DNA from: CAYVOV01 sp964453525
GTDB lineage: Bacteria > Chloroflexota > Dehalococcoidia > Dehalococcoidales > UBA2162
Reading direction: 5' to 3'
NCBI GenBank assembly: GCA_964453525.1
Contig: CAYVOV010000022.1
Coordinates: forward strand, 8,354-72,353
Length of the DNA stretch: 64,000 nucleotides
Positions 18,044 through 26,654 of the stretch are shown here, in pieces. The notes under the pieces were generated by a model, which saw nothing but the letters and a program-made list of their open reading frames with translations, was not told the origin of the DNA and did not search any database. A program made the position numbers and the translations under genes. Positions within the stretch are counted from its first letter, which is position 1. Each line of letters opens with the position of its first letter.

Positions 18044-18550
18044 CTACATTTCTCCAAGTTCGAATCTGGTAAACCTGCTTACCTTTATGTTTTCTCCGAC
18101 CTTGGCGATAGTCTCGTTTATAATATCCTGAACAGTCAGATTGGGGTCTCTGATATAGGATTGATGAAGCAGACAGGCCGTCTGCGTTTCTATTTCTGTT
18201 CCTTCCGGTATTTCTTCCGGTGATATATATACCGGAGTCATAGCAGCTATCTGCATTGCCAGGTTGTGAGCCAGTTCCTTGAATTCATCGGTACGAGCGA
18301 CAAAATCAGTCTCACAATTTATCTCAACCATGGCGCCAATACGCCCTCCGGGATGTACATAAGCCTCAATTAATCCTTGAGAAGTCGAGCGTTCCTTTTT
18401 CTTTTCAACTATATAGACTCTCTGCTCTTTAAGAATCTGCAGAGCTTTCTCCATATCAGCTCCCGCCTCGACCAGAGCATTTCTGCAAGCCATAATGCCT
18501 GCTCCTGATTGCTCCCTCAGCTCTCTCAGCTTATCGGTGGGGATTTTCAA
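18044..18550 (-). CDS. tsf: Elongation factor Ts, short form
   Basis: The product is 168 residues, much shorter than the roughly 280 of E. coli. This is the short form with an N-terminal UBA-like domain (LRELREQSGAGIMACRNALVE) and one core domain (EINCETDFVARTDEFKELAHN). EF-Ts recycles EF-Tu-GDP. The TDFVARTDEF loop that contacts EF-Tu is intact, so it should work. It is located between rpsB and pyrH. Confidence 0.95.
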   Translation of the reverse strand: MKIPTDKLRELREQSGAGIMACRNALVEAGADMEKALQILKEQRVYIVEKKKERSTSQGLIEAYVHPGGRIGAMVEINCETDFVARTDEFKELAHNLAMQIAAMTPVYISPEEIPEGTEIETQTACLLHQSYIRDPNLTVQDIINETIAKVGENIKVSRFTRFELGEM

Positions 18551-18566
18551 TCTTTTCCTCCTCGCT

Positions 18567-19352
18567 TCATTCGTCGTCAGGGGTGAAAACTAGAGTCTCG
18601 TCAGTATAGGCAACTTCACCTTCGCCAAGACCCTCTTCAACTTCTTCATCAACAGGCATTACCATCAGTTCATTGGTGCCTTCAATCACAGAATCAGCAA
18701 TTTTATTGCATATCAGCCTGATTGCTCTAATTGCATCATCATTAGCCGGAATGGGATAATCGATTTCGTCGGGGTCGCAACTTGTATCAGCTATACCCAC
18801 AACCGGTATTCCCATTCGCCTGGCTTCAGCCAGAGCGATTCTCTCCTTAGGCGGGTCAACAATGAACAGGGCAGCCGGAAGGCTTGTCATTTCCTTTATG
18901 CCACCCATCTGCCGGTTGAGGCGAGCTATTTCCTTCTCAAGCTTCAGGATTTCTTTCTTGGGTAAACGGTTGAATTCCCCTCTGGACTGCTGGTCCTCGA
19001 GGCGAACAAGGTAATCGATGCGTGCCTGGATGGTAGCGAAATTGGTCAGCACTCCTCCTATCCAGCGTTGATTGACATAATACATACCACAGCGCTGGGC
19101 CGTCTCTTCAATCGCTTCCTGAGCCTGCTTCTTGGTACCGACAAATAAAATCTTTCCACCTTCCGCCGCCACTTCTCTAATAAACTCGCAGGCTCTATCA
19201 AGCATACTTACAGTTTGCTCAAGGTCAATGATATGAATACCCTCGCGTTTGGTAAAAATATATTTCTTCATGCGAGGATGCCAGCGACTGGTCTGGTGCC
19301 CGAAGTGAGCCCCTGCCTCCAGTAGCTGTTTTACGGAAACACTTTCTGGCAA
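18567..19352 (-). CDS. rpsB: 30S ribosomal protein S2
   Basis: The 261-residue protein begins SVKQLLEAGAHFGHQTSRWHPRMK, the S2 signature, and ends in an acidic tail (EEVEEGLGEGEVAYTDE). It is the first gene of the leftward operon that runs through rseP. A promoter-like sequence lies 34 bases upstream. Confidence 0.97.
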   Translation of the reverse strand: MPESVSVKQLLEAGAHFGHQTSRWHPRMKKYIFTKREGIHIIDLEQTVSMLDRACEFIREVAAEGGKILFVGTKKQAQEAIEETAQRCGMYYVNQRWIGGVLTNFATIQARIDYLVRLEDQQSRGEFNRLPKKEILKLEKEIARLNRQMGGIKEMTSLPAALFIVDPPKERIALAEARRMGIPVVGIADTSCDPDEIDYPIPANDDAIRAIRLICNKIADSVIEGTNELMVMPVDEEVEEGLGEGEVAYTDETLVFTPDDE

Positions 19353-19385
19353 ATTTACACCTCTTTCTGTTATTAACTAGGCTAA

Positions 19386-19415
19386 AGTATAGCATATCAT
19401 CCCCGCAGGCAGCAA
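19386..19415 (-). promoter_or_regulatory. Probable promoter of the rpsB operon
   Basis: On the minus strand TTGCTG (19415-19410) and TATACT (19391-19386) are 18 bases apart. Transcription would start near 19379, about 27 bases before the rpsB start codon. The -10 is good and the -35 is moderate. Confidence 0.55.
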
Positions 19416-19519
19416 CAATAGGACCACATCATGACTCTAACGGAGGAATACGCCAGGGTCACCGGAATACCTTATATTATGGACGCTTACCTCGGTTAAT
19501 AATTCACGTATCGTTAAAG

Positions 19520-19550
19520 AAAAAGGGGCGGCTTTTAGCCGCCCCTTTTT
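19520..19550 (-). terminator. Intrinsic terminator of the binding-protein gene
   Basis: A perfect 13-base stem (19520-19532 with 19538-19550, core GGGGCGGC/GCCGCCCC) has a 5-base loop and A/T tracts on both sides. It follows the stop of the solute-binding protein gene by 30 bases on the minus strand. The symmetric A and T tracts mean it could terminate in either direction. Confidence 0.85.
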
Positions 19551-19580
19551 CTTAATTTGATTTTATTCAGGACAGGGTAA

Positions 19581-21392
19581 CTAGTACCCCATGGATCTCT
19601 TCAAGGCAGGGTCCACCCAGACATAGTGAACCCAACAGAATTGATTGTCATAACCCAGGGTACCTTCACCGTGGTAGTTCTGCATCCAGGGCCACCACAT
19701 TGTGTATCCCAGCGGACGTGGCACCCAGATTCCAGCGCACTGTTCAAGCTCAAACGGAACCGCTTCTTTAAGCAATGCTGCCACCTTATCAGGGTCTTTA
19801 CCATAATATATGTTTACCTGATCATAGATATCCCTGGTATACGGGGCTTCGAAGTAGCTGGGGCAATCAAAGCTCTCTATACGAACACTGTGCATCTTCC
19901 AGGGGAACGAATGGGTGGGGCTGGGCTTATAAATCATTTGCTCGTGAGTCCTGGCTCTGCCCATGCTCCTGAACTGAGTCGACTCAAGAGGAACAATTTC
20001 CATGTCTATGCCGACTTGAAGCAGATATTCTCTTATCATGGAAACGTAGTCCACCTCGCGAGTATCACAGTTAATTATTGTCTTAAAGCCATCGGGATAC
20101 CCTGCTTCAGCCAGAAGTTGTTTTGCCTTATCGGGGTTATAGGTAAATATTTCCGGGACACTACAAGCCGACCCCTCTACCATTGGTTCTGTTGGCATCT
20201 CCTCCATAGGCGTATAGAAAGGTTCCCAGGTCTTACCGGATGGATATGGGTGAGATAACAGTTGGGCGTTTCCTTCGTAGTACTCGTCAAAAATCTCCTG
20301 GTTGTTCACCGCCAAGTTCATCGCCTGCCGTACCTTTAGGTCATGGAAAGGTAGTTCCGGCTTGTCCACTCTCATCCACGGTATGTTATAGTCAACGGGA
20401 GTCTGTATATACTGCAGGTCAGGACATTGCTGCATCAATAGCTCTGCGTCTTCCCAGTTAATGGGAGCATGCCGGTCAATCTTACCGGTACGTATTGCTG
20501 CCAGTTCGGTTGACCTGTCAGTAATGAATAACTGCTTGAAGCCATCAAGATAGGGCAACTGGTTTTCAGGGTGAACCGGGTCATTCCGCCAGTAGTTCGG
20601 ATTTCTTACGAAGGTCATCGAGCTGCCAGGTAGAAAATCACTCACCATAAAGGGCCCCGTGCCAATGGCATGCTTCCAGTCCTTCATATCTCCGTAGACA
20701 TCAACTATCTCCGGTGCCGATATGTGTATCTGCTCACCATCAAGGACAAGGTGCAGTCCCTGATATGCTGCAGGAACCTTGAGTTCTACCGTATACTTAT
20801 CAAGGGCTGTTGCCGATACCAGATAAGCATCAGGATTATTGGTAATACGAAGGAAACCCTTTGGGGCTGCCCACTGACGTTCCATCTCCCAGGCTACATC
20901 TTCGGCAGTAAGCTCCCTGCCATTTGCGGGATACTTGTCCCAGAAGTGAACTCCTTTACGGAGATGGAAGACAATGGTCTCATCATCAGGCATATCCCAG
21001 CTTTCCGCCAGTTCACCGGTCAGCAGGTCTATACGTCCAACAAAACCGTTAATCCAATCGGTTTCACCCGTGCCGGCAAGTCCTTTCGCCCAGTCCTCTC
21101 CCATCATCTCTTCGTGAGTCAGGAACTGGTCTCGGACCTCCACCGACATTGTGTATTCCGGGTCAAAACCCATCGGCTCAGGGGCCACGAAGGTTATCGT
21201 ACCGCCATATTTGGGCACGTCTGGAGGCAGTAGAGCCTCTTCCTCTTCTTCTTCCTCTTCTTCTTCCTCTTCTCCGATTATAACTTCTTCCTCTTCCTCT
21301 TCTTCTTCAACCACTGCCGTCCCGCATGATGCTATTACCAGAGATAACACCATCAAACAGCTAACAATTAACCATATAAATTTCTTTGTCAT
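19581..21392 (-). CDS. ABC transporter solute-binding lipoprotein, family 5 (oligopeptide/nickel type)
   Basis: The 603-residue protein starts with a lipoprotein signal whose lipidated cysteine is Cys23 (VIASCG). This is followed by an unusually acidic linker at about residues 29-52, almost only glutamate. The SBP_bac_5 fold begins at KYGGTITF, with family landmarks HLRKGVHFWDKYPANGRELTAEDV and ELAAIRTGKID. Such proteins bind peptides, nickel chelates or similar ligands outside the membrane. No permease or ATPase gene is adjacent, so it is an orphan that must share a transporter. GGAGAC precedes the ATG. An Lrp-family regulator is divergent from it. Confidence 0.9.
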   Translation of the reverse strand: MTKKFIWLIVSCLMVLSLVIASCGTAVVEEEEEEEEVIIGEEEEEEEEEEEEALLPPDVPKYGGTITFVAPEPMGFDPEYTMSVEVRDQFLTHEEMMGEDWAKGLAGTGETDWINGFVGRIDLLTGELAESWDMPDDETIVFHLRKGVHFWDKYPANGRELTAEDVAWEMERQWAAPKGFLRITNNPDAYLVSATALDKYTVELKVPAAYQGLHLVLDGEQIHISAPEIVDVYGDMKDWKHAIGTGPFMVSDFLPGSSMTFVRNPNYWRNDPVHPENQLPYLDGFKQLFITDRSTELAAIRTGKIDRHAPINWEDAELLMQQCPDLQYIQTPVDYNIPWMRVDKPELPFHDLKVRQAMNLAVNNQEIFDEYYEGNAQLLSHPYPSGKTWEPFYTPMEEMPTEPMVEGSACSVPEIFTYNPDKAKQLLAEAGYPDGFKTIINCDTREVDYVSMIREYLLQVGIDMEIVPLESTQFRSMGRARTHEQMIYKPSPTHSFPWKMHSVRIESFDCPSYFEAPYTRDIYDQVNIYYGKDPDKVAALLKEAVPFELEQCAGIWVPRPLGYTMWWPWMQNYHGEGTLGYDNQFCWVHYVWVDPALKRSMGY

Positions 21393-21726
21393 TGGATTTG
21401 TCTCCTAATTTCGTTTCAAAATTCAAATCCGCTCCGTCTAATGTAATCCACATTATCCTAAACGGGTATAAGCTTTATGCAACTCATCACATCACCTCCA
21501 CCATTTCTTATTAACAACCTTGTAGTATCTTTTTTAATTCAGGATTATTCACCGGATACAATTATCTTTAAATGTTAATAATAGTCATTAATATGTAAAA
21601 TATATTAATAAAATCCTTTAAACTTTGCCCAATATAGTACAGGACATCTGCAATAATGTCAATCATCTGAATAAAGCGGCTCCATTTCTGTCAAAAGACA
21701 TAACTATTTTAAAAAATATAAAAATA

Positions 21727-21735
21727 TGCTATAAT
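21727..21735 (+). promoter_or_regulatory. Extended -10 promoter just before the Lrp gene
   Basis: TGCTATAAT (21727-21735) is an extended -10 element. With the usual 6-7 base spacing the transcript would start at about 21742, 2 bases before the ATG at 21744. There is no convincing ribosome-binding site between, so the mRNA may be leaderless. The rest of 21393-21726 is AT-rich and holds no gene. Confidence 0.5.
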
Positions 21736-21743
21736 CAGCAACT

Positions 21744-22196
21744 ATGTATAAAACGGACTTAGTAGACGAGAAAATTGTCCGTATACTGGGCCAAGACGGA
21801 CGCCGAACAAGCGAGCAGCTGGCAAAAGATCTGAATATCAGTGCGGCTACGGTCAGGCGAAGAATAAAGAAGCTCATAGAAAATGATATGCTTCACTTCG
21901 TGGGAGTAGTCAACCCCGCCAATTTCGGTTATCCACTGCCGGCTGTCATTGCAGTTGATGTGGTTCCCGGCAAGCTGGACTCAGTGCTTGAGAGGTTAAC
22001 GGAACAACCTGAGGTTAAATGGACGGCGACTACCGTCGGTCGTTATGATATTATAGCCGGTCTGCGATTCCGCTCTATCGACTATCTTTCCGGATTCGTA
22101 ACAAACACCCTCAACCACATAGACGGGATTAAGGACAGTGAGACATTTATCTGTCTGAAGGGGTCGAAAGACGGGCCTTATTTACCACTGACCTGA
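21744..22196 (+). CDS. Lrp/AsnC-family transcriptional regulator
   Basis: The 150-residue protein has an N-terminal winged helix (LVDEKIVRILGQDGRRTSEQLAKDL, then SAATVRRRIKKLIENDM) and a C-terminal RAM/ACT-like effector domain. These proteins bind amino acids or similar small molecules and often control a divergent transport or metabolic gene. Here that would be the solute-binding lipoprotein at 19581-21392. The ligand cannot be read from the sequence. Confidence 0.9.
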   Translation: MYKTDLVDEKIVRILGQDGRRTSEQLAKDLNISAATVRRRIKKLIENDMLHFVGVVNPANFGYPLPAVIAVDVVPGKLDSVLERLTEQPEVKWTATTVGRYDIIAGLRFRSIDYLSGFVTNTLNHIDGIKDSETFICLKGSKDGPYLPLT

Positions 22197-22400
22197 TGTT
22201 CATCTATTTAGCAGTATAACTACGTTTCGCAGCAGTCCGCCGGAGCCCGGTTTCCCGGTATGATTATTTACCATAATATCAACGTACCTGCGGTTTCACT
22301 CTGCTTCAGATAATTGCAAACAGCCTGGTAGATAAACCTGCCTACCATGATTACTTATCCGGCTGATTGCGCATCCTGGTGCTTCCCGCAAGACGACATA

Positions 22401-22430
22401 TTGTTTACATTCCGTATTGTGTGGTATAAT
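22401..22430 (+). promoter_or_regulatory. Probable promoter of rpsF-ssb-rpsR
   Basis: TGGTATAAT (22422-22430) is an extended -10. TTGTTT at 22401-22406 gives an 18-base spacer. The start would be near 22437, leaving a roughly 60-base leader before rpsF. The gap 22197-22400 shows nothing else. Confidence 0.6.
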
Positions 22431-22496
22431 GCGACAGAAATTTATCAGATACAAAAAGGCGCTACCCGAATAGTAACAACAGAGGAAAGGAAGCAG

Positions 22497-22784
22497 TTGC
22501 GAGACTACGAACTTACAGTAATCATCAATCCGGAGTATAGTGAGGAGAAGTTTGAGACTACATTAGACAATATAAGCCAGTTTATCACGGACAGGGGTGG
22601 GACTGTTGTAGATATAGACCGCTGGGGAAAAAGAAGACTGGCTTACCCGATAAAGCACTTCATTGAGGGGAACTACGTACTGGCCAAAATACAAATAGGG
22701 TCAACGCTGGGAAAGGAACTGGAAGCAAATTTACAGATTTCCGGAGATGTTTTAAGGCATTTGCTGATAAAATTGAATAATTAA
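22497..22784 (+). CDS. rpsF: 30S ribosomal protein S6
   Basis: The start is set at TTG 22497 because GAGGAAAGG lies 6 bases before it and the product then begins RDYELTVIINPEYSEEKF, the normal S6 start, with 95 residues. The frame is open back to 22347, but that extension covers the promoter and lacks homology-like features. S6 binds S18 in the small subunit platform. The gene leads the rpsF-ssb-rpsR operon. Confidence 0.93.
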   Translation: MRDYELTVIINPEYSEEKFETTLDNISQFITDRGGTVVDIDRWGKRRLAYPIKHFIEGNYVLAKIQIGSTLGKELEANLQISGDVLRHLLIKLNN

Positions 22785-22840
22785 TGGGAAGGAAGATTTT
22801 TTCTTCCGATTGCACGGGAGAGTAAAAGGAGCTTGAGACA

Positions 22841-23248
22841 ATGGTTAGCGTGAATAGAATGATAATCATCGGTAATCTAGGCAGCGAACCTGAAATGCGC
22901 TTCACTCCCAATGGCAGACCTGTAACATCTTTCAGTGTTGCGACGAACCGCAGGTATACTACATCTGATGGTGAACGTAGAGAAGAGACGGAGTGGTTTA
23001 CCGTGGTTACCTGGGGCAGGCTCGCTGAACAATGCAACCAGTTCCTATCCAAAGGCAGACTGGTCTACGTTGAAGGCAGGCTGCGCAGCCACTCCTGGGA
23101 AGGCCAGGACGGGCAGAAACGATATCGAAATGAAATAGTTGCCGATAGAGTGAGTTTTCTTGACAGGCAGCCTTCGGCTCACCTCACCGAAGAAAAGGGT
23201 GACATAGGTGGGACGGACGAACTGGAACCGGATGATATTCCGTTTTAA
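22841..23248 (+). CDS. ssb: Single-stranded DNA-binding protein
   Basis: The 135-residue protein has an N-terminal OB fold (VNRMIIIGNLGSEPEMRFTPNG, then EWFTVVTWGRLAEQCNQFLSKG). It ends with the acidic tip EPDDIPF that recruits replication and repair partners. It sits between rpsF and rpsR as in most bacteria. Confidence 0.96.
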   Translation: MVSVNRMIIIGNLGSEPEMRFTPNGRPVTSFSVATNRRYTTSDGERREETEWFTVVTWGRLAEQCNQFLSKGRLVYVEGRLRSHSWEGQDGQKRYRNEIVADRVSFLDRQPSAHLTEEKGDIGGTDELEPDDIPF

Positions 23249-23293
23249 TGGAATAATTAACTTATTGATATTGAAGCAGGGAGTTTAGCATAA

Positions 23294-23596
23294 GTGGCAA
23301 GACGAAAAACTACAAAAGCGAAGAGCACAAGGTGGCACAGACCGAAGTATGTGCCGAAGCGTAAGGTCTGTGCCTTTTGCGCCAATAAGATCAAGGAGAT
23401 AGACTACAAAGATTCCGAGAAATTACGCGGCTATATATCTGATAGAGCGAAGATAACACCGCGGCGGAGGTCTGGCACCTGCGCCAAGCATCAGCGTATC
23501 TTAGCCACGGCGATAAAGAGGGCACGACATCTGGCTTTGCTACCATACGTGCCGGCTCATATGCGTAAAGTGGGGAATGTTGTCGAAGCTGAATAG
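23294..23596 (+). CDS. rpsR: 30S ribosomal protein S18
   Basis: The 100-residue protein starts with GTG. It has a basic N-terminus, a CAFCANK motif and the S18 core (IDYKDSEKLRGYISDRAKITPRR, then GTCAKHQRILATAIKRARHL). The extra C-terminal dozen residues are mildly unusual but end cleanly. It ends the rpsF operon. Confidence 0.95.
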   Translation: MARRKTTKAKSTRWHRPKYVPKRKVCAFCANKIKEIDYKDSEKLRGYISDRAKITPRRRSGTCAKHQRILATAIKRARHLALLPYVPAHMRKVGNVVEAE

Positions 23597-23665
23597 TCCG
23601 ACTGACTAATCGCAATCCCACAATCCTCTCTTTATCATTATTCCAATTCTTTATAAGGGGTTAGA

Positions 23666-23806
23666 GTGCCAAAAAGGACTTATCAACCGAAGAAAATTCC
23701 GCGTAAGCGTGAGCATGGTTTTTTAAAAAGAATGAGTACCCGTGCCGGACGGGCTATCCTGAAAGCGAGACGTCTGAAGGGGCGTAAGCGCCTTACGGTG
23801 GTCTAG
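23666..23806 (+). CDS. rpmH: 50S ribosomal protein L34
   Basis: A 46-residue frame starts at GTG 23666, behind AAGGGG. It reads PKRTYQPKKIPRKREHGF, then KRMSTRAGRAILKARRLKGRKRLTV, the L34 signature. It is below the usual length cut-off and easily missed. It begins the conserved rpmH-rnpA-yidD-yidC-jag cluster; no dnaA gene is next to it. Confidence 0.96.
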   Translation: MPKRTYQPKKIPRKREHGFLKRMSTRAGRAILKARRLKGRKRLTVV

Positions 23807-23849
23807 TGCTGAGATAGAATCTCAGCTTTTGAACATGGTGAGTGGACTG

Positions 23850-24233
23850 ATGAGGAGAGAAGAACGCCTTACCAAGCGTCAGCAATACGCTGCAGTTTAC
23901 AGTAAAGGCAGTTCGTGGACTTCGAGTTTACTGGTAATGAAAGCTTTGCCTAACGGTCTTACTTCATCCAGATACGGAATATCGGTTGGCAAACGGGTTG
24001 GAAGCGCGGTAATAAGAAACAGAATGAAGCGTTTGCTCCGAGAAATCCTGCGGATAACGCCAATAATCCCGGCTTGGGACATAGTATTTATCGTCCGGCC
24101 GGCAGCGTCCACTACCGATTATGCCAGTCTCCGGGAAGCAGTTGAGGATTTATTATGCCGGGCTGGCTTGTTAAATGAAGAGGAAGAGTACAGTACACCG
24201 GGTGAAGTTAAAGCCGGAATCAACGGCAAGTAA
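23850..24233 (+). CDS. rnpA: Ribonuclease P protein component
   Basis: The protein helps the RNase P RNA mature tRNA 5' ends. From ATG 23850 it has 127 residues and begins RREERLTKRQQYAAVYSKG. The RNR motif is intact as GSAVIRNRMKRLLREILR. In-frame upstream starts exist at 23829, 23835 and 23838, so the true start is uncertain by up to seven codons. It begins 43 bases after rpmH. Confidence 0.94.
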   Translation: MRREERLTKRQQYAAVYSKGSSWTSSLLVMKALPNGLTSSRYGISVGKRVGSAVIRNRMKRLLREILRITPIIPAWDIVFIVRPAASTTDYASLREAVEDLLCRAGLLNEEEEYSTPGEVKAGINGK

Positions 24234-24301
24234 CGTATAACCGGTAGTAAAAATACGCGGGAGGTTTGCTCCGGTACCGGAGAGTAAAAAAGAGTAAAAA
24301 G

Positions 24302-24511
24302 ATGAAGTGGATTGCCCTGGGACTGATAAGACTCTATCAGGTTACAATATCGCAGGTACTGCCATCGTCCTGCCGTTTTTTGCCAACCTGCTCTCAGTAC
24401 ACCTATGAGGCTGTTGAAAAGTACGGTTTCTTCAAAGGGGTATTTCTGGGAGCGAAGCGTATCGCCAGCTGCCACCCGTTTAACCCGGGCGGTTATGACC
24501 CTGTGCCATGA
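24302..24511 (+). CDS. yidD: Membrane protein insertion efficiency factor YidD
   Basis: From ATG 24302 the protein has 69 residues: an amphipathic N-terminus (MKWIALGLIRLYQVTIS), the signature CRFLPTCSQYTYEAVEKYG and a C-terminal CHPFNPGGYDP. The family is thought to assist YidC-mediated insertion. The ribosome site is weak, so translation may depend on the upstream gene. TTG 24266 is an alternative start. Confidence 0.93.
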   Translation: MKWIALGLIRLYQVTISQVLPSSCRFLPTCSQYTYEAVEKYGFFKGVFLGAKRIASCHPFNPGGYDPVP

Positions 24512-24515
24512 TAAT

Positions 24516-25667
24516 ATGAAAAAAAGATATAAAAAATATCCGATATTTAAAATATTACTGCTGGTTACAGTTCTGTTAATTATACTTATTGTTTCCGGCT
24601 GCCGCACCGGGGGCACCTTTGTAGTTCCCAGAGGCTGGTCAGGTGCCATCACTGATAACAACACACTTTTCATCGGTACCATGGAGGGGAGAATTGCCTC
24701 CGTTTCGCTGGACAACGCTGACCTCATGTGGTCGACAGTGCTGGAAACACAGCAACCATCAGCCGGATTTCTTGGCTGTGCCCGGACTCCGACAGCCGTA
24801 GCAATGTACGGTACACCTTCAATCACCGGAGACCTTGTTTACGTTACCGGCTATAACGGTAAAATCTACGCCTATAGTGTGGATATAGGTACCCTGAGAT
24901 GGGTGTATCCGCGTGATAATTACCTCAGACCCATAGTCGGCGGCTCGATTACCACACCGGACACCGTTTATTTTGCATCTTCGAACGGTAGGGTCTATGC
25001 ACTGGACGCCAAGACCGGCGATGACAACGTATGGAATGAACCTTTTGATGTGGGGGAAACAATCTGGACTACTCCGGCAATCGATAAAAATACGTTGTAT
25101 TTTGGGTCGTTCGATAATAAGCTTTATGCCCTTGATGCTGACGATGGCAGTAAGAAATGGGAGTTTGAGACTGAAGGAGCTATCGTCTCAACACCGGTTG
25201 TCTATGATAACTCGGTACTCATCGGCTCCTTCGACAGGTACCTGTACTCGGTAAATAAGGACAGCGGCAGACAAAACTGGAAGTTCCCGGCGGGAAACTG
25301 GTTCTGGGCAACACCGGTAGTCCATAACAATACGGTGTATGCCGGTTGCCTTGACGGCAAGGTCTACGCGGTCAACGCCGAAAACGGCGACCTGCTAGCC
25401 GAGTTCGACCTGAGAAGTCCGATATCCTCTTCTCCGGTACTTGTCGATGATATGGTAGTTGTCGCCACGGAAGCAGGCATAGTACATACAATTGATACCA
25501 ATAATAACCGGGAGAAGCACCTTATCAATCTGGAAGAGAAGGTGTTTGCTCCTCTCGCCGCCAGTCAGGGCAAGGTCTACGTGCATACGTCTGAAAATGC
25601 CCTCTATGAAATCGATGCGGTTTCAGGAGCAAAACGGGATATTACCATAAAAGAACCAGAACAATAA
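24516..25667 (+). CDS. PQQ-like beta-propeller repeat lipoprotein
   Basis: The start is ATG 24516, 5 bases after yidD. The 383-residue protein has a basic N-terminus, a hydrophobic segment and a lipobox (LIVSGC, Cys29). After that come about seven repeats of the type LVYVTGYNGKIYAYSVDIGTL or NTLYFGSFDNKLYALDADDG, typical of PQQ/YVTN-type eight-bladed propellers. BamB is the best-known relative in shape. No PQQ enzyme active-site features are evident. Its place between yidD and yidC suggests a role at the membrane insertion or export site, but that is inference. Confidence 0.85.
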   Translation: MKKRYKKYPIFKILLLVTVLLIILIVSGCRTGGTFVVPRGWSGAITDNNTLFIGTMEGRIASVSLDNADLMWSTVLETQQPSAGFLGCARTPTAVAMYGTPSITGDLVYVTGYNGKIYAYSVDIGTLRWVYPRDNYLRPIVGGSITTPDTVYFASSNGRVYALDAKTGDDNVWNEPFDVGETIWTTPAIDKNTLYFGSFDNKLYALDADDGSKKWEFETEGAIVSTPVVYDNSVLIGSFDRYLYSVNKDSGRQNWKFPAGNWFWATPVVHNNTVYAGCLDGKVYAVNAENGDLLAEFDLRSPISSSPVLVDDMVVVATEAGIVHTIDTNNNREKHLINLEEKVFAPLAASQGKVYVHTSENALYEIDAVSGAKRDITIKEPEQ

Positions 25668-25682
25668 CAGGAGTAGATTCAA

Positions 25683-26654
25683 TTGGAGTGGGTCGGATAC
25701 ATCTGGGACCTGATAATATTAAATCCGCTGATTAATATTCTAATCATGCTGACGAGTTATCTCTTCGGTAACTTCGGGCTGAGTATTATTGTGCTGACTA
25801 TCGTTGTCAACATCCTGATGTATCCCCTTACCAAGAGGCAGCTAGAGTCGCAAAAAGCCATGCAGTCAATGCAGGCTGAAATTACCGAGATTCGCAAGAA
25901 ATATGCCAAAGACAAGCAAAGAGCCGCCCAGGAGCAGATGAGGCTGATGAAACAATCGGGGGTAAGCACTACCGGCTGCCTGGTGCCGATGCTAATACAG
26001 ATGCCGGTCTTTATCGCCCTCTATCAGTCGATTATCCGCCTTCTGGCAACTGCTCCGGAAGGATTTCTCAACCTTTCTCAGCGCCTTTACCCGACCTGGT
26101 CACAGGTATTTTCACTGGTGCCACTGGAGAGCAGTTTCCTCTGGCTGGACCTGGCTGTACCTGACCTGATTCTGGGAGTCCTGGTTGGAGCCGCGATGTG
26201 GGTACAGCAGAAAATGTCAACCCCTCAAACCACTGACCCTCAGCAGAAAGCACAAAGCCAGATGATGCTCTGGATGATGCCGCTGATGTTTGCTTTTATC
26301 TGTATAACTTTTCCCAGTGGTCTGGCTCTGTACTGGTTTACATCCACTGCCATCAGAATTATCCTGCAATACTTTACCAGCGGATGGGGCGGTTTGGTCG
26401 GAACAGCAGATACGGGAACAACGGCAAGAGATAAAAAAATTCAGGGGAGCGCTATTCGGCAGAAGGAGTCTCTTAGAGAGGCTGACATCAGCGCCGATAT
26501 TGTCATTGAACCGAGCACTGCCCAGGAAGAAGGAACAGATAATGAAGAGTCTGGAGATAAGCGCCAAGACCGTGGAGGACGCTATCCAACAAGCCTTAGA
26601 GCAACTAGGCGTAAGCCGAGAAGAAGTGGAGGTCAGCATCGTAAAAGAAGGTAA
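25683..26654 (+). CDS. yidC: YidC/Oxa1-family membrane protein insertase
   Basis: This 323-residue protein is the short YidC form without the large periplasmic domain. Hydrophobic segments flank a cytoplasmic hairpin (LTKRQLESQKAMQSMQAEITEIRKKYAKD), followed by the core GCLVPMLIQMPVFIALYQS. It inserts membrane proteins, alone or with Sec. The start is TTG 25683 behind AGGAG. The tail from about residue 250 is hydrophilic and ends in an arginine-rich stretch (RATRRKPRRSGGQHRKRR). Those last 37 codons overlap the jag start in another frame. Confidence 0.94.
   Translation: MEWVGYIWDLIILNPLINILIMLTSYLFGNFGLSIIVLTIVVNILMYPLTKRQLESQKAMQSMQAEITEIRKKYAKDKQRAAQEQMRLMKQSGVSTTGCLVPMLIQMPVFIALYQSIIRLLATAPEGFLNLSQRLYPTWSQVFSLVPLESSFLWLDLAVPDLILGVLVGAAMWVQQKMSTPQTTDPQQKAQSQMMLWMMPLMFAFICITFPSGLALYWFTSTAIRIILQYFTSGWGGLVGTADTGTTARDKKIQGSAIRQKESLREADISADIVIEPSTAQEEGTDNEESGDKRQDRGGRYPTSLRATRRKPRRSGGQHRKRR

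Noticed and set aside
19431..19499. A 22-codon frame between rpsB and the terminator
   Set aside because: It is too short, lacks a ribosome site and resembles nothing.
22347..22496. Long N-terminal extension of rpsF
   Set aside because: It covers the promoter, and the TTG at 22497 has a ribosome site and gives a normal S6.
22431..22496. Possible S6-S18 binding leader RNA before rpsF
   Set aside because: A small CTA/TAG hairpin with a CCGA loop is present, but the known motif could not be matched with confidence.
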